From the NCBI GenBank assembly GCA_965250105.1, contig OZ252290.1:372001-436000 (forward strand): a DNA stretch of 64,000 nt. The letters run 5' to 3'. The translations under genes were made by a program, and so were the position numbers. The notes under the pieces were generated by a model. It ran no database searches and was not told the DNA's origin. It saw only the letters and a list, made by a program, of their open reading frames with translations. Positions 25,364-33,310 of this stretch are shown here, in pieces. Position 1 is the first letter of the stretch, and each line of letters begins with the position of its first letter. Source of the DNA: JBCBSK01 sp965250105 (lineage in GTDB: Bacteria > Pseudomonadota > Alphaproteobacteria > Rhizobiales > Tepidamorphaceae).

Positions 25364-26925
25364 ACGTTCAGGACCCGCCGAAAGCCGCCACCGTCGCCGC
25401 CGTCGCCGATATCGAGGTCGACCGCGCCGAACTCGACGCCTCCATCGCCACCTTCGTCGAGCGCAATCCCGACTATTACGCCAACGCCTTCCACCGCATT
25501 CACGACACGACGAGTGGCATTCCGCTGACCTTCAACTGGGCGGCCGCCCTGTTCGGCCCGCTCTGGGCGGCGGCGCGCGGGGTGTGGGGCTTCTTCTGGT
25601 TCTTCCTCATCGTCGAGATCATCGCCTGGGTGCAGATCGGGCGCGGCACCTGGGGTCAGCTCGGTGCCGACGAACTGGCGCGTGCCAGCCAGCAGGAAGC
25701 GCGGGCGCAGGATTTCCTCGACCGCGCGGAGGCCGCCCGCCAGGCGGGCGAGGATCCGACACGCTTCGAGACGCTCGGCACCAATCTCATGCGGGCCGCC
25801 GAGCGCAGCCGCGAGACGGCGGAAGCCGCCGCCGCCGGCGCCACCACGATCCTGATCACCGGCCTCGTCCTGCTGCTCGTGTTCAAGCTGATTCAGGGCG
25901 TGTGGGCCAATATCGTCTATGAGAAACAGTATTCGCGCTGGCGGATCGATCCGGGCTCGGTGCCGTCGGGCTTCAAGGCGGGCAGCCTGATCTTCGGCGT
26001 TTTGATGGCGCTGGCGATCGCGCCCCTGACCGTCTACCGCTTCACGGTCGAGGACGTCTGGCCGGTCCTGACCGCGTTTCCCGCCGATCCCGAAATCTAC
26101 AGCACGTCCGCCCGCTGGCTCGAAGCGCAGATCGACGCGGCCGCGCGCGCTGGCGCCGGCGCCTTCGACGGCATGGTCTTCGGCGTGCGCAGCGTGCTCG
26201 ACACCATATCGCTGGCGCTGATCGGCACGCCCTGGCCGGTGGTGATGACGGTGATCTGCGTCGTCGCCTGGCGGTCGGCGGGGCCGCGCGTGGCGATCTT
26301 CACCGCCGCGGCGCTCGCCTATCTGGCGCTCATGGGCTACTGGGAAATCGCCATGGAAACGGTCGCGCTCGTCGGCGCGGCGGTCGTCATCTGCGTCATC
26401 CTCGGCATTCCGCTCGGCATCTGGTTCGGCAAGTCCGAACGCGCCTACCGCTTCGCCGAGCCGGTCCTCGACCTCATGCAGACCCTTCCCGCTTTCGTTT
26501 ATCTTATTCCGATCATAGCCTTTTTCGGAACGGGCAATCCGCCGGGCATTCTCGCGACGATCATTTTCGGCATGCCGCCGCTGATCCGGCTGACCGCGCT
26601 CGGCATTCGCGGCGTGCCCGAAAGCATCAAGGAAGCGGCCTTCGCCTTCGGCGCCTCGCGCTGGAACGTGCTCAAGGATGTCGAACTGCCGCTGGCGCGC
26701 CCGTCGATCATGACCGGCGTCAACCAGACGATCCTGATGTGCCTGTCGATGGTCGTCATCATCTCGCTGATCGGCGGCGGCGGGCTCGGCCAGGTGATCC
26801 TGGAAGCGCTGCAATTCGCCGCCAAGGGCCCCGGCCTTCTCGGCGGGCTGGCGATCCTGCTCTGCGCCATGGTCATCGACCGCATCGTGCAGGGCGCCTT
26901 CCGCCGGGCGGACCAGAAAAAATAA
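25360..26925 (+). CDS. ABC transporter permease, ProW/OpuAB-like, with a large N-terminal membrane extension
   Basis: A 521-residue permease, longer than typical ProW (~350). Residues 1-230 form an extra domain: a short soluble start (FVERNPDYYANAF), a hydrophobic pair (NWAAALFGPLWAAARGVWGF), an Ala/Arg-rich helical stretch likely to form a coiled coil (QDFLDRAEAARQAG to AERSRETAEAAA), then another membrane helix. The opening segment resembles DUF2628-type membrane proteins. Residues ~290-521 are the BPD_transp_1 permease, with the EAA loop around SIKEAAFAFGASRWNVLKDVELP and the GGGGLGQVI motif. It pairs with the ATPase upstream. The extension may contact the binding protein or regulate gating. 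Confidence 0.88.
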   Translation: MNVQDPPKAATVAAVADIEVDRAELDASIATFVERNPDYYANAFHRIHDTTSGIPLTFNWAAALFGPLWAAARGVWGFFWFFLIVEIIAWVQIGRGTWGQLGADELARASQQEARAQDFLDRAEAARQAGEDPTRFETLGTNLMRAAERSRETAEAAAAGATTILITGLVLLLVFKLIQGVWANIVYEKQYSRWRIDPGSVPSGFKAGSLIFGVLMALAIAPLTVYRFTVEDVWPVLTAFPADPEIYSTSARWLEAQIDAAARAGAGAFDGMVFGVRSVLDTISLALIGTPWPVVMTVICVVAWRSAGPRVAIFTAAALAYLALMGYWEIAMETVALVGAAVVICVILGIPLGIWFGKSERAYRFAEPVLDLMQTLPAFVYLIPIIAFFGTGNPPGILATIIFGMPPLIRLTALGIRGVPESIKEAAFAFGASRWNVLKDVELPLARPSIMTGVNQTILMCLSMVVIISLIGGGGLGQVILEALQFAAKGPGLLGGLAILLCAMVIDRIVQGAFRRADQKK

Positions 26926-26935
26926 GAGGACGGAC

Positions 26936-28243
26936 ATGCCCGCCACCTATCTCAAGCGCGCGACCCGCACGCCGGAGACGGATGCCGACGACACGACGCA
27001 GCGCGTCCAGGCCATGCTGGCCGAACTCGAGACCGGCGGCGAGGCGCTGGCCGAGCGCTATGCCCGCGACTTCGACCGCTGGGAGGGCGAGATCGTCGTC
27101 GCGCGGGATCGCGTCGCCGAGGCCGGCGACGCGGTGGACGCCCAGTTGAAGGCCGATATCGGCTTCGCCCACGACAACATCCGCCGCTTCGCCGAGGCCC
27201 AGTTGGCGACCGTGCGGCCAACCGAGCTCGAGATCCAGCCCGGTTTCCATGTCGGCCAGAAGCATATCCCGGTATCGGCGGCGGGCTGCTATGTGCCTGG
27301 CGGACGCTACAGCCATGTCGCCAGCGCGCTCATGACCATCACCACCGCCAAGGTCGCCGGTGTCGGCCATATCACGGCCTGCTCGCCGCCGCGCGAAGGC
27401 ATCGGCATTCCACCGGCGATCCTCTATGCGATGGATCTCGCCGGCGCCGACACGATCCTCAATCTCGGCGGGGTCCAGGGCGTCGCGGCCATGGCCTTCG
27501 GCCTGTTCGGCACGCGGCCGGCCGATATCCTCGTCGGGCCGGGCAATCAATATGTCGCCGAAGCCAAGCGGCTGTTGTTCGGCCGTGTCGGCATCGACAT
27601 GTTCGCCGGTCCGACCGACAGCCTTATCCTCGCCGATGCGACCGCCGACGCCGACACGCTCGCCTGGGATCTCGTCAGCCAGGCCGAACACGGCGCCAAT
27701 TCGCCGGTCTGGCTGATCACCGACGACCGGACGCTGGCCGAGGCCGTGATCGCCCGGGTGCCGGCCTGTATCGCGGCCCTGCCCGAGCCCAACGGTCCGG
27801 CCGCCGAAGCGGCCTGGCGCGACTATGCCGAGGTGATCCTGTGCGACGACCGGGCGGAGATGGCCGAGATGTCGGACCGCTACGCGCCCGAACATCTGCA
27901 TGTCCAGGCCGAGGATCTCGACTGGTGGCTGGCGCGGCTGCGAAACTACGGGTCGCTATTTCTCGGCGCCGGCACGACCGTCTCCTTCGGCGACAAATGC
28001 GCCGGCCCCAACCATGTGCTGCCAACCTCGGGCGCGGCGCGCTATACGGGCGGGTTGTCGGTCCACAAATATCTCAAGACCGTGACCTGGCAGCGCGCGA
28101 CACGCGACAGCGCGGCCGCGATCGCGGCCGCCACCGCGCGCATCTCGCGCCTCGAAGGCATGGAAGGCCATGCCCGCGCCGCCGAATTGCGGCTCGACCC
28201 AACGACGACGGACACGGCCGCCCCGCGCCCCGCCGCCGAGTAG
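26936..28243 (+). CDS. hpsN: HisD-fold dehydrogenase, probable sulfopropanediol 3-dehydrogenase-like (HpsN)
   Basis: A 435-residue histidinol-dehydrogenase-fold enzyme with AAGAGG upstream. Metal and catalytic positions are visible: Gln249/His252 in SQAEHG, Glu319/His320 in APEHL, Asp353 in FGDKCAGPNH, and His377. From memory, the FGDK-xxGPNHVLPT-xGAARY-xGGLSVHK region and the KTVTWQR segment fit the HpsN subgroup better than HisD of histidine biosynthesis. HpsN oxidises (R)-2,3-dihydroxypropane-1-sulfonate to (R)-sulfolactate with two NAD+. HisD-type chemistry also oxidises amino alcohols to amino acids, so cysteinolate to cysteate is conceivable. No other histidine genes are nearby. It is the last gene of the operon and its stop is 4 bp from the convergent peptidase gene. 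Confidence 0.75.
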   Translation: MPATYLKRATRTPETDADDTTQRVQAMLAELETGGEALAERYARDFDRWEGEIVVARDRVAEAGDAVDAQLKADIGFAHDNIRRFAEAQLATVRPTELEIQPGFHVGQKHIPVSAAGCYVPGGRYSHVASALMTITTAKVAGVGHITACSPPREGIGIPPAILYAMDLAGADTILNLGGVQGVAAMAFGLFGTRPADILVGPGNQYVAEAKRLLFGRVGIDMFAGPTDSLILADATADADTLAWDLVSQAEHGANSPVWLITDDRTLAEAVIARVPACIAALPEPNGPAAEAAWRDYAEVILCDDRAEMAEMSDRYAPEHLHVQAEDLDWWLARLRNYGSLFLGAGTTVSFGDKCAGPNHVLPTSGAARYTGGLSVHKYLKTVTWQRATRDSAAAIAAATARISRLEGMEGHARAAELRLDPTTTDTAAPRPAAE

Positions 28244-28247
28244 CCGG

Positions 28248-30248
28248 TCAGTCGCCGTGTCGCGCCGTCCAGTCGAGGCATGACCGGAGCAGCCGCAGAT
28301 AGAGCTTGGGCGGATAATAGTCGTGGTCGGCACCCGGATAGCCGACCAGTTGCGCCTCGGCGCCAACCCGCCTGAGCGCGCGGTAGAATTCCTGAAGCTG
28401 GGTGTGCGGGACATTGTCGTCCAACAGCCCACCCTGGATGAGGATCGGCGTCGTCACGTTCTTGACGTGGAAGATCGGCGAGCGGTCGAGGAAGACCTGC
28501 AGCCGGTTGATGAAGCTGCCGCCGAGATACCAGCTCGTCTGGAAGTAGCCATTGGTGCCTTCGAGGCTGATATAGTCCGTCTCGCCGGCAATGGCGCAGG
28601 CCGATCCGAAACGATCCGTCTGCGTGACGAGCCAGCTCGTCAGTGTCCCGCCATTGCTTTGCCCGATGACATGCAGCCGGTCCGGGTCGACGAGCCCGCG
28701 ATTGATGACCGCGTTGACGCCGGACAGGATGTCCTGGACATCGAGCACGCCGAACTCGCCGATCAGCGCTTCCCGAAAGGCGCGGCCATAGCCGAGCGTG
28801 CCGCGATAATTGACCCTGAGGACGAAGAAGCCGCGCTCGGCATAGGCCGCCGTGGCGAAGAACTTCATCAGCGGCAGGTATTCGTTGAAGTCCACGCCAT
28901 TGGGACCGCCATGGATCTGCAGCGCGAGCGGATAGGTCTCCCCCTCGACATAGTCCGCCGGATAGGTCAGGAGCCCCTCGACCTCGGTGTTGTCCAGCGA
29001 CCGCCATTGAATGAGTTCCGTGCGGGCGACCGGCATGTCGTCGAAGGCGGCGTTCACCTCCGTCACGCGCTGCGGCGCAAAGGCGTCGGCATCGGTGAGA
29101 TAGACCTCGGGCGGCGTCGCCGATGTCTGGCCGACATAGGCGATGCGCGCGCCATCGCCGCTCACATCGATCATGTTGGAGACGAGATAGGTGTTGAGGC
29201 CGGGAACGCTGAGATCGTCCGGCGCGCCGAAGACCTTGGACGGCGCGCCGCCGTCGATCGGCATGCGGTAGAAGGAATAGGTGCTGCGGTCGTTCTCGAT
29301 GTAATAGATGCTTTCGGAGTCCGGGTCCCATTGCCAGACGAAGGGCAGCCTGTTCCGGGACGGCGCGAGGTCCATGACGTCGCCCGTCTCGACCGAATAG
29401 AGCTTGATGTCCCACAGGAAGGACCATTTGAACGTGCCCGGCGCGTTGATATAGGCGAGCCATTTGCCGTCCGGCGAAAAGCGCGGGAAGTATTTCCAAT
29501 AGGTGTTCGACGCATCGACCGTGGTCAGGCTCAGATCGGTGACGTCGACGATCGACAATTGCGCCCAGGTCCAGCCGTCGAGACCCGGGCCCGCCTGATG
29601 GGCGAAGACGATGCGGCGCCCGTCCGGCGACCAGTCATAGGCCCAGGCGCCCGACCAGTCGCTGACCGTGAAATCCTCGCCTTGCGTCAGGTTCACCGCC
29701 GCGCCGGCCGGCTGGCCGTCGCTCAGCGGCAGAACCCAGAGATGGTTCCGGTCGAAGACGGCCGGGTCCTGAACCGGCGGCGCCTGATAGTCTGGATCGG
29801 CCATCACGAAGGCGATCGCCTCCCCTGTCGGCGCCCAGCGGAAGGACGCGATATCGGTGTCGAAGGTGGTGATCTGCCGGCCCGGCGCGCCGTCGGCATC
29901 CGAGATCCAGATCGCGTTGCTGCCACTTTCCGAGGAGAGATAGGCGATCATGGTGCCGTCCGGCGACCATCGCGCGCCGGAGACATGCGGCGACGGCGCG
30001 ACCAGAAGCTCTGTCCGCCGGGTCGCGAGATCCATGATGCTGAACGACGTCAGATAGGCGTCGCCGTCGAGATCGACCGAATTGACGCCATAGAGGATCT
30101 TGCCGCCATCGGGCGAGAAGGCGAGATCGGAGATGCGGTTGACCTGGAGGCTCTCCTCGGGCGTCCACCGGGCCTGCGCGACGACCGGCCCCATCAGCAG
30201 GACGGCGGAGAGCAGAAGGGAGACGGCAATCTGTTGAACGGGTCGCAT
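28248..30248 (-). CDS. S9-family (prolyl oligopeptidase-type) peptidase, exported
   Basis: A 666-residue serine peptidase. I chose the ATG at 30248 because it gives a clean Sec signal peptide (RPVQQIAVSLLLSAVLLM, cleavage after AQA). Residues ~35-400 form a beta-propeller built of TolB/WD-like repeats (ARWSPDGTMIAYLSSES, DWSPDGRRIVFAH, PRFSPDGKWLAYI). The C-terminal S9 catalytic domain has HGGPNG, Ser531 in GQSNGG, acid Asp610/611 in GGLLDDN and base His642 in GADHD. It would cleave short peptides in the periplasm or outside the cell. It is a single gene, convergent with hpsN and divergent from coxC, and not obviously linked to either. Confidence 0.9.
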   Translation of the reverse strand: MRPVQQIAVSLLLSAVLLMGPVVAQARWTPEESLQVNRISDLAFSPDGGKILYGVNSVDLDGDAYLTSFSIMDLATRRTELLVAPSPHVSGARWSPDGTMIAYLSSESGSNAIWISDADGAPGRQITTFDTDIASFRWAPTGEAIAFVMADPDYQAPPVQDPAVFDRNHLWVLPLSDGQPAGAAVNLTQGEDFTVSDWSGAWAYDWSPDGRRIVFAHQAGPGLDGWTWAQLSIVDVTDLSLTTVDASNTYWKYFPRFSPDGKWLAYINAPGTFKWSFLWDIKLYSVETGDVMDLAPSRNRLPFVWQWDPDSESIYYIENDRSTYSFYRMPIDGGAPSKVFGAPDDLSVPGLNTYLVSNMIDVSGDGARIAYVGQTSATPPEVYLTDADAFAPQRVTEVNAAFDDMPVARTELIQWRSLDNTEVEGLLTYPADYVEGETYPLALQIHGGPNGVDFNEYLPLMKFFATAAYAERGFFVLRVNYRGTLGYGRAFREALIGEFGVLDVQDILSGVNAVINRGLVDPDRLHVIGQSNGGTLTSWLVTQTDRFGSACAIAGETDYISLEGTNGYFQTSWYLGGSFINRLQVFLDRSPIFHVKNVTTPILIQGGLLDDNVPHTQLQEFYRALRRVGAEAQLVGYPGADHDYYPPKLYLRLLRSCLDWTARHGD

Positions 30249-30508
30249 GGCCTTGTCCTGACGGTTCCCTTGATCTGACGGTTCCGCCGTCACGCTGCAT
30301 GCCGGAGCCTAAAGCCGGCTCAGAATGGCTTCAAGCCGGGCCCGCCGACCGGCGCCTGCCCTGACCTCCGATCGCGCGGAGGCCGAGCGCTTCCGAACAG
30401 GCTCGACGACGGCTCTTGGATGTCGGGGCAAATAGGGTCGACAGCCGGGGGCCGGGTGATGCTAGATTTCACGCCCGTGTTCCATAGAGGCACCGACAGC
30501 CGCCGGTC

Positions 30509-31729
30509 ATGGTCACCTACAGCTATGACATCCCGCTCGTTCTGGCGGCCGTGCTGGTCTCCTTCATGGCCGCGTTCACCGGCCTAACGCTGACGAGTGG
30601 CATTTCGAGCCTCGGCGTCGCCACCCGCAAGACATTGGTGGTCATGTCGGCGCTGGTGCTCGGCGGCGGCATCTGGTCGATGCATTTCGTCGCCATGCTG
30701 GCCATGCGGTTTCCCGTGCCGATCTTCTATGACGTGCGCTCGACGCTGGCATCCGCGCTGATCGCGATCCTGCTTGCCGGGCTGGCGCTGCTGATCTTGC
30801 ATTTCCGCCCGCGCACGCGCCGCAACATGGCGATCGCCGGCACCGTCCTCGGCACCGGCATCATCTCGATGCATTTCCTCGGCATGAGCGGGATCACGGG
30901 CTGCCGGCCGGTCTATGGCGCGCTCGGCATCGTCGTCTCGGCGGCCGTCGCCGTCACCATGGGCATCATCGCGGTCGGCACGGCCTATGGCCGGCGCACC
31001 AAGCAGAACATCTTCATCGGCGCGCTGGTGTTCGGCCTGTCCGTCGTCATTGTCCATTTCACCGCGATGTATTGGACCGGCTTCGTCGTCTTTCCCGCCG
31101 ACGAGCCGGTCGCACCGGCGCTCGAAAACGCCACGCTCGCGATCATCATCATGCTCGCCGCCTTCCTGATCTGCGGCACCTTCCTGCTCTCGGCGATCAC
31201 CTTCCTGTCGCCGGCGACGGCCGCCCCGGCCGACGACCTGGCCCCCGTCGGACCGCCCATCGATGGCCTGGACATACAGCGACCGGCACCGAACACCGAG
31301 CCGCGCGCCGCCGTCATCAGCAAGGATGCCGCCAAGGACGGATCACCGGCCATGCCGGCGACCAAGTCCACCCCCGAGCATCCCTCCGACAGGCAGGCCG
31401 TCCGGGTGCCCTATGAGCGCAATGGCCGGACCCATTTCATGCCGAGCGCGGACATCGCCGCGATCCGCGCCGAAGGCCACTACACCTATCTCTATGCCGG
31501 CGACGAGAAGCTGTTCTGCCCGTGGTCGATTTCGGACGCCGAGACGCGCCTGGCCGGCACCGGCTTTCACCGCTCCCACCGCAGCTATCTGGTCAATATC
31601 GACCATGTCTCGGGCTTCGAGCGGCGCAAGGACAATGGCGCCTGCCTGCTGGAAGGCTTCGGGCAACTCAAGACCGTGCCGGTCAGCCGCAGCCGCATCG
31701 ACCCGCTGCGGGCAGCCCTCGGCCTCTGA
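30509..31729 (+). CDS. coxC: MHYT membrane sensor fused to LytTR DNA-binding domain (CoxC-like)
   Basis: A 406-residue membrane regulator. The N-terminal seven-helix MHYT domain has SMHFVAM, SMHFLGM and VHFTAM, motifs proposed to bind a metal and sense CO, O2 or NO. After a Pro/Ala-rich linker (residues ~235-285) comes a LytTR domain (about 290-406) with VPYERNGRTHFM, GHYTYLY, FHRSHRSYLVN and the C-terminal VPVSRSRIDPLR. This architecture is that of CoxC and CoxH of the Oligotropha cox cluster, and the gene precedes coxM here as there. It probably activates the operon through the phased repeats downstream. No good ribosome binding site is visible. Confidence 0.88.
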   Translation: MVTYSYDIPLVLAAVLVSFMAAFTGLTLTSGISSLGVATRKTLVVMSALVLGGGIWSMHFVAMLAMRFPVPIFYDVRSTLASALIAILLAGLALLILHFRPRTRRNMAIAGTVLGTGIISMHFLGMSGITGCRPVYGALGIVVSAAVAVTMGIIAVGTAYGRRTKQNIFIGALVFGLSVVIVHFTAMYWTGFVVFPADEPVAPALENATLAIIIMLAAFLICGTFLLSAITFLSPATAAPADDLAPVGPPIDGLDIQRPAPNTEPRAAVISKDAAKDGSPAMPATKSTPEHPSDRQAVRVPYERNGRTHFMPSADIAAIRAEGHYTYLYAGDEKLFCPWSISDAETRLAGTGFHRSHRSYLVNIDHVSGFERRKDNGACLLEGFGQLKTVPVSRSRIDPLRAALGL

Positions 31730-31806
31730 TCGCCCCCTGATCGCTCCTGGTCGAGCCTGATCGGCGCAACCGAGGCGGAACACCGCTGGCGCAGCGATCG
31801 TGCGTC

Positions 31807-31859
31807 GCATTTCGTGCGCCCAGCATGCCGTTCGTGACAAAGGCCGCGCCATTCGTGCG
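31807..31859 (+). promoter_or_regulatory. Three phased 12-bp iterons upstream of coxM, candidate LytTR operator
   Basis: GCATTTCGTGCG (31807-31818), GCCGTTCGTGAC (31827-31838) and GCCATTCGTGCG (31848-31859) are direct repeats of GCNNTTCGTGMS with start spacings of 20 and 21 bp, i.e. two helical turns. LytTR proteins bind direct repeats at about this spacing. A TAGAAT -10-like box lies at 31897-31902 with no good -35, consistent with activator dependence. Confidence 0.6.
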
Positions 31860-31944
31860 ACTTGTCCCGACCGGCCGCCTCCCCCATGTTCAGACTTAGA
31901 ATAACTACAAAACGAAGCGCCCTTCAGGACGCGTGGGAGGACAT

Positions 31945-32799
31945 ATGATACCGGGCTCATTCGAGTATCACCGGCCACAGGACGTGGCGGCGGCGATCCA
32001 ACTCCTCAAACAGCATGGCGACGATGCGCGCGTCGTGGCGGGCGGGCACAGCCTGATCCCGCTCATGAAGCTGCGCATGACCGATCTCGGCCATCTCGTC
32101 GATCTCGGCGGGATCGACGCGCTAACGGGCATCTCGATCGAGGGCGGCCGGGTGACGATCGGCGCCATGACGACCCAGCACGACCTGATCGCCAGCGACA
32201 CGCTCGCCAAGGCGGCCCCCATCATGCGCGAGGCGGCATTGCAGGTCGCCGATCCGCAGGTGCGCTATTGCGGCACGATCGGCGGCAATGTCGCCAATGG
32301 CGATCCCGGCAACGACATGCCGGGCCTGATGCAATGCCTCGACGCGACCTATCGCCTGGCCGGCCCGGACGGCGAGCGCGAGGTCTCGGCGCGCGACTTC
32401 TACGAAGCGGCCTATTTCACCGCCCGCGACGACGAGGAAATCCTGACCCATATCTCCTTCGAGGCGCCGGCCGGCGGCTATGCCTATGAGAAGCAGAAGC
32501 GCAAGATCGGCGATTATGCGACCGCCGCCTCGGCGGTGCTGCTGACCCGGTCGGGCGACAGCTGCGCCTCGGCCTCGATCGCCATGACCAATCTCGCCGA
32601 CACGCCGATCTTCAGCGCCGAGGCGGGCGCGGCCCTCGTCGGCGGCCCCGTCGATGACGCGGCCATCAAGACGGCGGTCGGCCATGCCGTCGCCGCGATC
32701 GATCCGGCGGAAGACAATCGCGGCCCCGTCGCCTTCAAGAAACATGTCGCCGGCGTGATCCTGGGCCGTGCCATCGCGCGCGCCTGGTCGCGCGCCTGA
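31945..32799 (+). CDS. coxM: Aerobic carbon monoxide dehydrogenase, medium (FAD) subunit
   Basis: A 284-residue flavoprotein subunit with GGGAGG before ATG 31945. FAD-binding motifs of the molybdenum hydroxylase medium subunit are present: AGGHS at residues 32-36 and TIGGN at 111-115, followed by VANGDPGND. CoxM passes electrons from the [2Fe-2S] subunit to the respiratory quinone pool. Length and motif positions fit Oligotropha CoxM. It is the first structural gene after the iteron region, and 19 bp separate it from coxS. Confidence 0.93.
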   Translation: MIPGSFEYHRPQDVAAAIQLLKQHGDDARVVAGGHSLIPLMKLRMTDLGHLVDLGGIDALTGISIEGGRVTIGAMTTQHDLIASDTLAKAAPIMREAALQVADPQVRYCGTIGGNVANGDPGNDMPGLMQCLDATYRLAGPDGEREVSARDFYEAAYFTARDDEEILTHISFEAPAGGYAYEKQKRKIGDYATAASAVLLTRSGDSCASASIAMTNLADTPIFSAEAGAALVGGPVDDAAIKTAVGHAVAAIDPAEDNRGPVAFKKHVAGVILGRAIARAWSRA

Positions 32800-32818
32800 C
32801 GCCCGAGGGAGGACCACC

Positions 32819-33310
32819 ATGGCAAAGACCCATATCAAGATGACCGTCAACGGCCAGGAGATGGAAACCCTCGCCGAGCCGCGCGAACTCCTGATCCATG
32901 TGCTGCGCGAGCAGTTCGGCCTCAAGGGGCCGCATATCGGCTGCGAGACCTCGCATTGCGGCGCCTGCACCGTCGATCTTGACGGCAAGTCGGTGAAGGC
33001 CTGCACGATGTTCGCGGTACAAGCCAACGGCGCCGACGTGACCACCATCGAGGGCCTCGGCACACCGGACAATCTGCATGTGCTGCAGACCATGTTCCGC
33101 GAGCATCACGGCCTGCAATGCGGCTATTGCACGCCGGGCATGATCACCCGCGCCTACCGGCTCCTGCAGGAAAACCCCGACCCGACCGAGGAAGAGGTGC
33201 GCTTCGGCATGTCGGGGAATCTGTGCCGCTGCACCGGCTATCAGAACATCGTCAAGGCGATCATGGCGGCCGCGGCCGAAATGAACGCGGCCAAGGAGGC
33301 GGCGCAATGA
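32819..33310 (+). CDS. coxS: Aerobic carbon monoxide dehydrogenase, small (iron-sulfur) subunit
   Basis: A 163-residue subunit carrying two [2Fe-2S] clusters. The plant-ferredoxin-like N-terminal domain has Cys42, 47, 50 and 62 (GCETSHCGAC). The helical C-terminal domain has Cys101, 104, 136 and 138 (CGYC and CRC). I chose ATG 32819 with GAGGGAGGA upstream. It relays electrons from the Mo-Cu site of CoxL to FAD in CoxM. The stop overlaps the coxL ATG (ATGA), coupling the two at equal ratio. Confidence 0.95.
   Translation: MAKTHIKMTVNGQEMETLAEPRELLIHVLREQFGLKGPHIGCETSHCGACTVDLDGKSVKACTMFAVQANGADVTTIEGLGTPDNLHVLQTMFREHHGLQCGYCTPGMITRAYRLLQENPDPTEEEVRFGMSGNLCRCTGYQNIVKAIMAAAAEMNAAKEAAQ

Noticed and set aside
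23313..26925. A plain osmoprotectant glycine betaine uptake system
   Set aside because: The family fits, but the tight coupling to lyase, racemase and dehydrogenase genes points to a catabolic substrate; betaine remains possible as a ligand.
26936..28243. Histidinol dehydrogenase for histidine biosynthesis
   Set aside because: No other his genes nearby, and the operon partners and GPNHVLPT-type C-terminal region fit HpsN-like sulfonate enzymes better.
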